From NCBI GenBank assembly GCA_964481075.1, contig CAYZSD010000001.1, positions 1 to 64,000 on the forward strand: a stretch of DNA of 64,000 bases. Direction: 5' to 3'. The translations under genes were made by a program, and so were the position numbers. The notes under the pieces were generated by a model. That model did not search any database. It saw only the letters and a list, made by a program, of their open reading frames with translations, and had not been told where the DNA came from. This document shows positions 36,544 to 44,381 of the stretch, piece after piece. The DNA comes from MWFE01 sp964481075. Its GTDB lineage: Bacteria > Bacteroidota > Bacteroidia > Bacteroidales > Tenuifilaceae. Each line of letters opens with the position of its first letter. The first letter of the stretch is position 1.

Positions 36544-37425
36544 TTACCCCTTCAAAGCTTCAGCCCCTGCAACAATTTCTAGGATTTCTTTTGTAATTGC
36601 GGTCTGACGGGCTTTGTTGTACTGTAATTTTAATTCTTTAATTAGTTCGGTTGCATTATCGGTAGCCTGATGCATTGCGGTCATTCGCGCACCGTGTTCA
36701 CCTAATGCGTTTTCCAGCAAAACCCGATGAACTTGTCCCTTAATGGCATTGGGAATAACCACGCTTGCAATATGCTCACAGCTTGGTTCAGAAATCTGCT
36801 CGCTGTTATCAAGTGATGATTGAGGGTTTATTTCAATTGGAAGCAGCTGCTTAATAGAAGGTACCTGTACTGCTGGGTTACGATACTGATTGTATGAAAG
36901 AAATATTAACTCGAAAGTGTTGTTAGAGTATTCATTAATAAGATTTTGCGCAAAGTTGATGGAGTCGGGGTAGTTGGGTTTGTTCACAATCAAACTATTT
37001 GAGCTTGCATGGACATTGAACTTGTTCTTAGTGAAAAAATCAAGCCCCTTTTTCCCAAGGCAATATAGTGTTATGGTTGCTTGTGGATACTTTTTGTGTA
37101 ACACATCGTCAATAAAATGAGTTGTATTTTTAATTACATTTTGGTTGAAACCGCCACACATGCTTGAATTAGAGGTCAATACAATGATAGCAATGTTGTT
37201 AACGATTCTACTGTTATCTGTCCATGTACCTAATACCGACAGATTAATCTTAGAGGTAACCTGCTCAAGAACGCTTATAGTTTTTTGAAAGTATTGCTCA
37301 AACCTTGAAACTGCTTCGCTAGCTTTATGAAACTTAGCTGCCGAAACCATTTTCATGGCACTGGTAATTTTCCGTGTTGACGAAACGGAATTTATTCTTG
37401 TTCTTATCTCTTTAAGTCCCAACAT
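36544..37425 (-). CDS. atpG: ATP synthase F1 subunit gamma
   Basis: A 293-residue central rotor-shaft subunit. The N-terminal helix (GLKEIRTRINSVSSTRKITS) and C-terminal helix (HGARMTAMHQATDNATELIK ... NKARQTAITKEILEIVAGAE, quoted in part) form the coiled-coil axle; the middle is the Rossmann-like domain. It is last in the minus-strand atp unit, 4 bp after atpA. Confidence 0.95.
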   Translation of the reverse strand: MLGLKEIRTRINSVSSTRKITSAMKMVSAAKFHKASEAVSRFEQYFQKTISVLEQVTSKINLSVLGTWTDNSRIVNNIAIIVLTSNSSMCGGFNQNVIKNTTHFIDDVLHKKYPQATITLYCLGKKGLDFFTKNKFNVHASSNSLIVNKPNYPDSINFAQNLINEYSNNTFELIFLSYNQYRNPAVQVPSIKQLLPIEINPQSSLDNSEQISEPSCEHIASVVIPNAIKGQVHRVLLENALGEHGARMTAMHQATDNATELIKELKLQYNKARQTAITKEILEIVAGAEALKG

Positions 37426-37429
37426 ATAT

Positions 37430-39010
37430 TTAGGCCTGGTATTTTGCTATTATTCGCTTAGCAACGCTCGATAAAACCATTCCAACTTCATCATCAAAGA
37501 ATCCAGAAGTAATAGCATCAAGTGTATCCTGATGGTTTAGTCTTAGCTCATCAAGAAAATCAACCTCAAAAAGCCTAACTTTTTGGATAGGTATTTGTTT
37601 AAGAAGACCAGAAGTGCCACAGTAGATAATTGAAACCTGTTCGGCAATTGGCATAGGAGAATGAAGCCCCTGCTTGAGGATTTCTACGTTTTTCGCTCCT
37701 TTGTCGAGTACGTTTAGAGTGGCAGAATCAAGATCAGAACCAAACTTTGCAAAAGCTTCAAGTTCTCGGTACTGAGCCTGATCGAGTTTAAGCGTACCCG
37801 CAACCTTTTTCATAGATTTAATCTGTGCTTTTCCACCCACTCTCGAAACCGAAATACCTACATTGATGGCAGGTCGAACGCCGCTATGAAAAAGGTTTGA
37901 TTCGAGGAATATCTGCCCATCGGTAATTGAAATAACATTGGTGGGGATGTAAGCTGAGACATCTCCTGCTTGTGTTTCAATTATTGGCAAAGCAGTTAGT
38001 GATCCTCCTCCTTTTACTATGGGTTTTAATGATTCAGGAAGGTCGTTCATCTGACTTGCAATCTCATCAGAATTAATAATCTTTGCAGCACGTTCAAGAA
38101 GCCTTGAGTGAAGGTAGAAAACATCACCAGGATACGCCTCTCGCCCTGGAGGTCGTCTCAGAAGAAGCGATACTTCTCTATACGATACAGCTTGCTTCGA
38201 GAGGTCATCATAAATTACAAGTGCTGCCCGTCCGGTATCACGAAAGAACTCGCCAATGGCTGCGCCAGCAAAGGGAGCGTAGAATTGTTGGGCTGCTGGG
38301 TCGGAGGCACATGCAGAAACAATAACTGTATAGCTCATTGCCCCATTCTCTTCAAGGGTTTTAGCAATAGATGCAACCGTTGAACCTTTCTGGCCTATGG
38401 CTACATAAATACAGTAAACGGGTTCACCCTTTTCGTAGAACGACTTCTGATTTATAATGGTATCAATAGCAATGGCTGTTTTCCCTGTTTGCCTATCACC
38501 AATAATTAGCTCACGTTGCCCCCTGCCAATAGGTATCATGGCATCAATAGCCTTTATTCCTGTTTGCAAGGGTTCATTAACAGGCTGACGGAAAATTACG
38601 CCCGGTGCTTTCCTTTCAAGGGGTAGCTCGTAGCGCTTGCCAGATATAGGCCCTTTCCCATCAATTGGCTCTCCCAGGGTATTAATAACCCGACCAAGCA
38701 ACCCTTCACCAGCTTGGATTGAAGCAATTCGATTAGTCCTTTTTACCTGAAAACCTTCCTTCACAAGATGCGATGAACCAAGAAGCACTACCCCAACGTT
38801 ATCCTCCTCAAGGTTAAGAACAATTCCCATTACGCCCGATTCAAACTCCACCAACTCGTTTGAACGGACATTGGAAAGGCCGAAGACACGCGCAATCCCA
38901 TCACCTACCTGAAGCACGCTACCTACTTCTTCAAATCCAGTTTTAAGGTCAAATCCTTGAAGCTCTCTTTTCAGAACTTCTGATACCTCTGATGCTTTAA
39001 TGTCTGCCAT
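37430..39010 (-). CDS. atpA: ATP synthase F1 subunit alpha
   Basis: A 526-residue regulatory/non-catalytic subunit of the F1 hexamer. The Walker A motif GDRQTGKTAIA (about residue 171) and the alpha-specific ending of the nucleotide domain (PAINVGISVSRVGG, about 376) are present; the N-terminal beta-barrel and C-terminal helical domain are complete. It starts 3 bp after the atpH stop. The catalytic beta subunit gene (atpD) is not in this window. Confidence 0.97.
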   Translation of the reverse strand: MADIKASEVSEVLKRELQGFDLKTGFEEVGSVLQVGDGIARVFGLSNVRSNELVEFESGVMGIVLNLEEDNVGVVLLGSSHLVKEGFQVKRTNRIASIQAGEGLLGRVINTLGEPIDGKGPISGKRYELPLERKAPGVIFRQPVNEPLQTGIKAIDAMIPIGRGQRELIIGDRQTGKTAIAIDTIINQKSFYEKGEPVYCIYVAIGQKGSTVASIAKTLEENGAMSYTVIVSACASDPAAQQFYAPFAGAAIGEFFRDTGRAALVIYDDLSKQAVSYREVSLLLRRPPGREAYPGDVFYLHSRLLERAAKIINSDEIASQMNDLPESLKPIVKGGGSLTALPIIETQAGDVSAYIPTNVISITDGQIFLESNLFHSGVRPAINVGISVSRVGGKAQIKSMKKVAGTLKLDQAQYRELEAFAKFGSDLDSATLNVLDKGAKNVEILKQGLHSPMPIAEQVSIIYCGTSGLLKQIPIQKVRLFEVDFLDELRLNHQDTLDAITSGFFDDEVGMVLSSVAKRIIAKYQA

Positions 39011-39013
39011 GTG

Positions 39014-39565
39014 CTAACTATTCAATAAATTAATTTTTGTAAGCCTTTTTCGCAAGCTATCAAGTTCTCCAGCAACGCTCTTGTCAAGTTGTTGGTCTTC
39101 GATCGTTAACATGAAACCCCCAATAATCGAAGGGTTTGTTCTTACCTCAATTTCAACCTCCTTGCTGTATAACTCGGACAGGTATAGTTTGATGGCTTCC
39201 TTAGATGTTAGATTAAAATCCGAAGCAACAACAACTAACACCTTGATAATATCATACCTGTTTCTAAAAGCCTTCTGAAAGCAAAGGATAATTTGCTTGA
39301 GATACTTCTCTCTTCGATTCTTCACCACAAGCCTTACAACATCAACCAGCTGAGGGGAGCATGTTTCTAGTAATGAGGCAATTGACTCGGATTTCTTGGT
39401 TAAAGAGACCATGGGTGTGTGAAGAAGCCTATAAAAATCTGGGTTGCTTTCAATAAGCTCAAGCAAACAAGAGGATTGGTCGTAAACCTGTTTTGCTTGG
39501 TCAAGCTCTTCAGCCCAACCAAGAATAGCCCTTGCATAGCTCATTGCAACTCTACCCTGATCCAT
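39014..39565 (-). CDS. atpH: ATP synthase F1 subunit delta
   Basis: A 183-residue peripheral-stalk subunit. It starts GRVAMSYARAILGWAEE and ends IGGFMLTIEDQQLDKSVAGE, the OSCP/delta signature. One bp separates it from atpF and 3 bp from atpA, as expected for translational coupling. Confidence 0.92.
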   Translation of the reverse strand: MDQGRVAMSYARAILGWAEELDQAKQVYDQSSCLLELIESNPDFYRLLHTPMVSLTKKSESIASLLETCSPQLVDVVRLVVKNRREKYLKQIILCFQKAFRNRYDIIKVLVVVASDFNLTSKEAIKLYLSELYSKEVEIEVRTNPSIIGGFMLTIEDQQLDKSVAGELDSLRKRLTKINLLNS

Positions 39566-39566
39566 C

Positions 39567-40064
39567 TTAGTTTTTCGTAGTAAGTTCTTCTATTATGTTG
39601 TTAATTTGGGTCTCATAGTTTTTCTTGTCTTCAAGCTCCTTGCGGAGGATACGTTCGGTTGCTTTAACCACTAAGTCCGAAGCATAAGCTTTAAGCTCAA
39701 GCTGCGCAATCTCTTTCTCTCGTTTTATTGCTTCCCGGGCTTGTTCCAGATATTTTTGGGCCTCTTGTTGGGCTTTAAGGGTAGCCTCCTCCAGAATCCG
39801 TTCTTTTTGCTTACGAGCTTCCTGAATAATTGCATCCCTTTCAAGCTGGACCTTCTCTATTAGCTTAGCATTCCGCTCTTCGAGCTGTGCAACTTCATTT
39901 CGAGCCAATTCTGCACTATGGAGAGCCCGTGAAACTAGCTCTTCGCGGTTTTTGATGCCTCCTAGTATTGGCTTCCAGGCAAATTTCTTTAGTATGTAAA
40001 GTAAAATACTAAAGGAAAGCAGCATCCAAAATAGCAAGCCATAATCGGGAGTTATTAAGCCCAT
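39567..40064 (-). CDS. atpF: ATP synthase Fo subunit b
   Basis: A 165-residue peripheral-stalk subunit with one N-terminal membrane helix (residues 7-27, LLFWMLLSFSILLYIL) followed by a long charged coiled-coil helix rich in Glu/Lys/Arg/Gln. Standard length and position between atpE and atpH. Confidence 0.94.
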   Translation of the reverse strand: MGLITPDYGLLFWMLLSFSILLYILKKFAWKPILGGIKNREELVSRALHSAELARNEVAQLEERNAKLIEKVQLERDAIIQEARKQKERILEEATLKAQQEAQKYLEQAREAIKREKEIAQLELKAYASDLVVKATERILRKELEDKKNYETQINNIIEELTTKN

Positions 40065-40084
40065 GATAGTTTGGCTTTAATGGT

Positions 40085-40345
40085 TTACAATAGGATTACC
40101 AGAGCGCAAATAATGATTGCGAAGAAGGAAACACCTTCAATGAGAGCCGCTGCAACAACCATGCTACCACGAATATCACCAGCAGCTTCAGGTTGACGTG
40201 CGATTGATTCTAGGGCTGTTGCACCAATTTTAGCAATACCATACGATGCAGAAGCAACAATAATGCCTGCTGCCAAGGCAGCACCAGTTTTTGCTATTGC
40301 CACTCCAGCGATTTCAAGAAGAATTAGTAAAGTAATCATACTCAA
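40085..40345 (-). CDS. atpE: ATP synthase Fo subunit c
   Basis: An 86-residue hairpin of two membrane helices joined by the ARQPEA loop. The ion-binding carboxylate is the Glu in ALIEGVSFF (about residue 70). It is followed by Gly rather than Ser/Thr, and the first helix lacks the Gln of sodium-type rings at the aligned position (Ile here), so a proton-type ring is predicted. Confidence 0.95.
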   Translation of the reverse strand: MSMITLLILLEIAGVAIAKTGAALAAGIIVASASYGIAKIGATALESIARQPEAAGDIRGSMVVAAALIEGVSFFAIIICALVILL

Positions 40346-40365
40346 TTAGTATTAAAGGTTAGAAA

Positions 40366-41487
40366 CTAGTGATGTTCTGATGTTGCCATACCCAAGAATA
40401 ATGCGCTTAGCATAGTAAATACAAATGCTTGAATAAAAGCAACAAGAAGCTCAAGTATTGTCATGAAAATAGCCAGTAGAATGCTTATTACAGAAATTCC
40501 GTATCCAAAATATACATTCACAGCTCCAAAAATAAATATCAGACCAAAAAGCACCATTGCAATAATGTGCCCTGCAAGAATATTAGCAAATAGACGTATC
40601 ATCAGTACACCTGGTTTAATTAGCCAGCTAGCCAGCTCAACAACCTGCATTATAGGAATAGGGAACTTAAGAAAAACGGGTACACCTGGTGCATTGAAAA
40701 TCTCCTTGTAAAAGTGCTTATTCCCATTAATAAGGATAGTTACTAGAGTGAATATGGCTAAAGCCATTGTAACGGCTATGTTACCTGTAACATTTGCTCC
40801 ACCTGGGAATATTGGAATTAATCCCAAAAGGTTGTTTATCCAAATGAAAAAGAAGATTGTCAACAGGAAAGGGGTGAGCCGCTGATAATGCTTTTCCCCA
40901 ATTGAAGGTTTAGCAATCTCATCGCGAACAAAAAGTATTAAAATTTCCATTAAACCCTGTATCCCTTTTGGTGCTGAGTTTGGGTATTGCTTGTACCTAT
41001 TACCAATTGAAACGAAAATCCAGCAAAGTAGAAAGATTGAGAACAGTGCCCCAACAACATTTTTTTTCATCGAAAAATCAAGGGGTAAGGGAGAGTTTTC
41101 CAAAACCTCGTTATTTTGGTTTACCTCAACAATTTTCCCTTTAAGCGCTCCTTCTGTCAAGAGAAAAAAACCTTTGTAAGATGAATGTCCATGATGAAAT
41201 TTACTAGACCAAAAAGTGAAAAGCTTTCCTCTTGTTCGACTATATACAATGATTGGCAATGGGATTGAAATGTGATGATGTCCAATGGTTAGAATGTGCC
41301 AATCGTGAGAATCGCCAATGTGATCGAAAATGAATTCGCCAGGATTGAATGCTTTCTTTTTGTGTGTTGAATGTTCATTATCATCTTGGCTTGAAACGGT
41401 TTCAACGCCAAAAGCCCCTCCTTCTGAGAACAAGGAAAAGGCTAGTATAAGAGAAGCGGTTAGTATTATTTGTTTGAAGTTTTTCAC
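40366..41487 (-). CDS. atpB: ATP synthase Fo subunit a, with long N-terminal extension
   Basis: A 373-residue subunit forming the ion half-channels. A signal-like segment (residues 1-27) is followed by about 110 hydrophilic residues rich in His (HSTHKKKAFNPGEFIFDHIG; HDWHILTIGHHHISI) before the first core helix near residue 145. The essential Arg is in LMIRLFANILAGH (about residue 298). Such extended subunit a proteins with a cleaved leader are usual in Bacteroidota. A candidate -7 element lies just upstream. Confidence 0.94.
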   Translation of the reverse strand: MKNFKQIILTASLILAFSLFSEGGAFGVETVSSQDDNEHSTHKKKAFNPGEFIFDHIGDSHDWHILTIGHHHISIPLPIIVYSRTRGKLFTFWSSKFHHGHSSYKGFFLLTEGALKGKIVEVNQNNEVLENSPLPLDFSMKKNVVGALFSIFLLCWIFVSIGNRYKQYPNSAPKGIQGLMEILILFVRDEIAKPSIGEKHYQRLTPFLLTIFFFIWINNLLGLIPIFPGGANVTGNIAVTMALAIFTLVTILINGNKHFYKEIFNAPGVPVFLKFPIPIMQVVELASWLIKPGVLMIRLFANILAGHIIAMVLFGLIFIFGAVNVYFGYGISVISILLAIFMTILELLVAFIQAFVFTMLSALFLGMATSEHH

Positions 41488-41510
41488 AAAAAAATACTTT
41501 GCATTAACCT

Positions 41511-41518
41511 CAAAAATA
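41511..41518 (-). promoter_or_regulatory. Candidate -7 element for the atpB-G unit
   Basis: The minus strand reads TATTTTTG (TAnnTTTG), 24 nt upstream of the atpB ATG, in the gap after the AtpI-like gene. It could let atpBEFHAG be transcribed apart from the upstream bactofilin. Confidence 0.35.
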
Positions 41519-41543
41519 TATACTTTTTTTATGAAAAATTCTA

Positions 41544-41942
41544 CTATGAGGGTTTTCTTTGATTCAAAATGCGTAAAAAATCGTGAACTCCTTGAATTAG
41601 AGTGGAAAAGTAAAGAATGATAAAAATCACCAGAAACGGAATGGCATGTTCTGGACGAAAAAATAAGTATATAAAAACAAAAATAATTGACCCAAAAAGT
41701 TTTATACCTGTAATAATCATGAATTGTCGAGCAAATTCCTGATACGTGATTCTATTAACTCTGGTAAAAAATGAAAATGTGATGAGGTTAAGAATGAAAA
41801 AGTAAAGAAAAACAAACGGAACGAATTGAAAATAGTGCTGAGGTATTATCCAATAAAAAATGAAAGCACAGGTCAAGGCAAGTGCAGTAAAAAGTATCAT
41901 CGACCTTTTAACGAAACGTTTAAAGGGTGTTTTTTCTATCAT
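41544..41942 (-). CDS. AtpI-like small membrane protein of the ATP synthase locus
   Basis: A 132-residue protein with four predicted helices (about residues 14-33, 40-60, 75-95 and 100-118) and basic ends. It sits 56 bp upstream of atpB, the place of AtpI-like assembly factors, which help insert the c-ring. Sequence resemblance to AtpI is weak by eye, so the call rests mainly on topology and position. Confidence 0.6.
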   Translation of the reverse strand: MIEKTPFKRFVKRSMILFTALALTCAFIFYWIIPQHYFQFVPFVFLYFFILNLITFSFFTRVNRITYQEFARQFMIITGIKLFGSIIFVFIYLFFRPEHAIPFLVIFIILYFSTLIQGVHDFLRILNQRKPS

Positions 41943-41975
41943 ATAAGATTAAAAAAGTTCTTTAGTTCTTTCGCC

Positions 41976-42386
41976 TTAGTTATTCTTTTCCTTGATGTCA
42001 ACTTTATCGAAAACTTTTCCAGATAAAGTCTTGTCGGGCTCATTGGTCATGTCGCAGTAACCAGTAAACTTACTGCCAGGCTCAATGGCTAACCGGCTGG
42101 TTGACATGTCGCCAACCACCTTTGCCGTAGATTTTAATGAAAGCAGTTCGCTTACAATAAGTTTACCATCTACAAAGCCCGAAATGTCAGAGTTTTTCGA
42201 TACAACTTCGCCCTTAATTTTTCCTGTTTCGCCAACTACAATCTTCCCTTTTGCAGTAATATTTCCAATCAGTGTACCATCGATGCGAAGATCGCCGTTG
42301 CAAATGATGTCGCCATGTATCTCTGTACCAAAGCCAATAAGATTGATGTTGTTGGTTGGTGTTTCGTTTTCGTTATACTTTGCCAT
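41976..42386 (-). CDS. Bactofilin (polymer-forming cytoskeletal protein)
   Basis: A 136-residue protein with the right-handed beta-helix of bactofilins (residues about 15-115), seen as short repeats of IxGDIxCNGDLRIDGTL-like strands (GTEIHGDIICNGDLRIDGT, GKIVVGETGKIKGEVV). Bactofilins polymerise without nucleotide to scaffold cell-shape or envelope machinery. A disordered tail is rich in Lys/Asp/Asn. It is 33 bp upstream of the AtpI-like gene on the same strand, which looks like a shared transcript with the ATP synthase genes. Confidence 0.9.
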   Translation of the reverse strand: MAKYNENETPTNNINLIGFGTEIHGDIICNGDLRIDGTLIGNITAKGKIVVGETGKIKGEVVSKNSDISGFVDGKLIVSELLSLKSTAKVVGDMSTSRLAIEPGSKFTGYCDMTNEPDKTLSGKVFDKVDIKEKNN

Positions 42387-42484
42387 TTCTATAGTTTAAA
42401 ATATTTGATACAATTCAATAAATTAACAACCAGCAAAATTAAAAAATGATATTAAGAGGCAAACAATAATTCACTTTTTTTTAT

Positions 42485-43219
42485 TTATATACCCTCGTTT
42501 GTTCTTTTTTCATCAATACTTTCATCCTGATTCAACGTTTCATTCTCATTCATTAAGTCTAAATCATTGTCCTCGGTTTCTAATTCCCACGAGTAAACCC
42601 TTTTTTGTGGGCCATGCTTTCTGTAAGCTAATGCGCAAGCAAAACCCGAGATACCACCAAAAAGATGCCCTTCCCATGAAATTGCTGGCCAAATTGGGAA
42701 AATCCCCCAAATCATACCACCGTATAGGAAAACTACAATCAGAGAAATTGATGCCAACCTTGGGTCGCGCCTAATTGCTCCACTGAAGAAGAGAAAAGCA
42801 GCTAAACCATAAACTATTCCGCTTGCACCTATATGGTAGCTTGGTCGTCCTCCAATCCAAAGGCAGATACCACTTACAATCCATATAATAATGAAAACCC
42901 TGTAGTTGAGCGAACGGTAGAAAAAGAGGATGCCAGTTCCCATAACAAGCAATGGAATAGAGTTTGCGATTAGGTGTTTAAAGTCGGAGTGAACCAAAGG
43001 CATTAGCAAAATTCCTGGAAGACCTTTTAACAATCGTGGGTAAACTCCCCAAGTGGTGAAACTTAAATCGAGGCTATTTTCAATGATAGCTATCAACCAA
43101 ATAAGAAACACAAATAGTAAAGGAATAATCATACTGTAGGCAAACACTTTCCCTTCGCTAACAACTTTTCCATCAATTTCGTTTTTGGTTATAGTGTTGG
43201 TTGAGTTTGTAAAGTACAT
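42485..43219 (-). CDS. Rhomboid-family intramembrane serine protease
   Basis: A 244-residue membrane protein with about six or seven helices. The catalytic dyad is recognisable as Ser in HIGASGIVYG (GxSG) and His in WEGHLFGGISG; the early HSDFKHLIANSIPLL loop matches the family's HxxxxHxxxN motif. A charged acidic tail follows. The start at 43219 gives 17 bp after the propeller gene; the longer in-frame start at 43297 would overlap that gene by 61 bp and lacks a typical rhomboid N-terminus. Rhomboids cut single-pass membrane substrates; the co-transcribed sensor genes raise the possibility of a signalling role. Confidence 0.88.
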   Translation of the reverse strand: MYFTNSTNTITKNEIDGKVVSEGKVFAYSMIIPLLFVFLIWLIAIIENSLDLSFTTWGVYPRLLKGLPGILLMPLVHSDFKHLIANSIPLLVMGTGILFFYRSLNYRVFIIIWIVSGICLWIGGRPSYHIGASGIVYGLAAFLFFSGAIRRDPRLASISLIVVFLYGGMIWGIFPIWPAISWEGHLFGGISGFACALAYRKHGPQKRVYSWELETEDNDLDLMNENETLNQDESIDEKRTNEGI

Positions 43220-43236
43220 GTCTGTCACTATATTAT

Positions 43237-44376
43237 TTATTTTAAAAAAAGTGATTCTGTGTTTATTCTGAATAACCCTTCGAATGATGAAACCCAAAGG
43301 TAACCAGAATGGTCGAGGTAAAATGTCAACACCCGCTCGGCAGGAAAGCCTTCACTTTCAGCTAGATGTTTCCAACTTATTCCATCAAAAACTGTAATTC
43401 CTTTACCTTTGCGAGGTGTTAATGAACCAGCCATCCAAATCCGTCCCTGAGCATCAGTGGCAATTGCATCGACACAAGGTTTTGCCAGGTATTCCGGAAA
43501 GTTGAAACTTTTCCAACTTTTCCCATCAAACATTGATACACCTCCTCGGGAACGATTATAGCAGCTACCAATCCAAAGATTGCCCTGATTATCCTGAAAA
43601 AAAATGCTTGCCGAGTTGTCAATCAAGCCATGTCGTCCTGAAAAAGTATCCCAAACCTCTCCGTTATAAACACTAATACCTTCTGAAGCAAATCTGGCTC
43701 CACACCAGAGGTAACCTCTCGAATCGCTGAAAATTGAAGTTATTGAGTTTATTATTCTGGTGTTTGGTTGTGGACTATTGATTACTCCATCATAAAAAAA
43801 AGCCATTCCATTTTCTGTTCCAATCCATACAATACCCCTGAAATCCTGATGAATTGAAGTAATGAAGTTGTCAGGCAGCCCATTGCGAATGGTTAACCAT
43901 TCCCATTGCCCTCGTCTGTTTATGAAAAGTCCACTTGCTGTACCTATCCAAATTTCGAACCTGTTAGCAAGTGTTATGCAGTTTACCAAGGGATTATTAA
44001 CGGTAAAAGGTATCTGAAGTGTATCAATTCCCATAGGCGATACCCAAACTAGCAACGGAAAGCCTTTACTATTAACAATGTTGCCACCAAACATCAGGCT
44101 TCCGTCGCTGAGTCTAAGTGAAACATGGTATGACCCTGCTGGAATTGAATGTCTTTCAGAAGCTAAAGAAAGTTTTTCACCATCGAATAATGCCAAATCG
44201 CCTGATTGATTCCCATCGCTTAATCCTAACCAAAGCTTCTTTTCCCTATCTTCTTGGAAAGTGAAAACAAAAAGGTTTTGAGGTAATTCAATTCTTGTTT
44301 GAGGTTGACATAAAAGGGGTAATCCTTTGAACAAGGAGATGTATAATATTATGGCGATTACTCGGCATAGACGCAT
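43237..44376 (-). CDS. Stand-alone two-component-regulator propeller protein (secreted)
   Basis: A 379-residue protein with an N-terminal signal peptide (RVIAIILYISLFKGLPLLC) and nothing but about seven propeller blades, seen as LWLGLSDG, IWIGTASGLF, GIVWIGTENG, YLWCGARF, NLWIGSCY, RIWMAGSL and YLWVSSFEGL. It has no membrane anchor after the propeller, no Y_Y_Y domain and no output domain, in contrast to the related sensor phosphatases. It begins 5 bp after a TPR-SpoIIE gene and ends 17 bp before a rhomboid gene, so it may supply an extracytoplasmic sensor module in trans. Confidence 0.85.
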   Translation of the reverse strand: MRLCRVIAIILYISLFKGLPLLCQPQTRIELPQNLFVFTFQEDREKKLWLGLSDGNQSGDLALFDGEKLSLASERHSIPAGSYHVSLRLSDGSLMFGGNIVNSKGFPLLVWVSPMGIDTLQIPFTVNNPLVNCITLANRFEIWIGTASGLFINRRGQWEWLTIRNGLPDNFITSIHQDFRGIVWIGTENGMAFFYDGVINSPQPNTRIINSITSIFSDSRGYLWCGARFASEGISVYNGEVWDTFSGRHGLIDNSASIFFQDNQGNLWIGSCYNRSRGGVSMFDGKSWKSFNFPEYLAKPCVDAIATDAQGRIWMAGSLTPRKGKGITVFDGISWKHLAESEGFPAERVLTFYLDHSGYLWVSSFEGLFRINTESLFLK

Positions 44377-44381
44377 GGTGT

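Noticed and set aside
37430..39010. Open frames of 80-90 codons on the opposite strand inside atpA
   Set aside because: They are explained as antisense shadows of a highly conserved gene, with no start context or protein-like composition.
40085..40345. Sodium-type ATP synthase c ring
   Set aside because: The key Glu is followed by Gly and the first helix lacks the Gln of Na+-binding rings.
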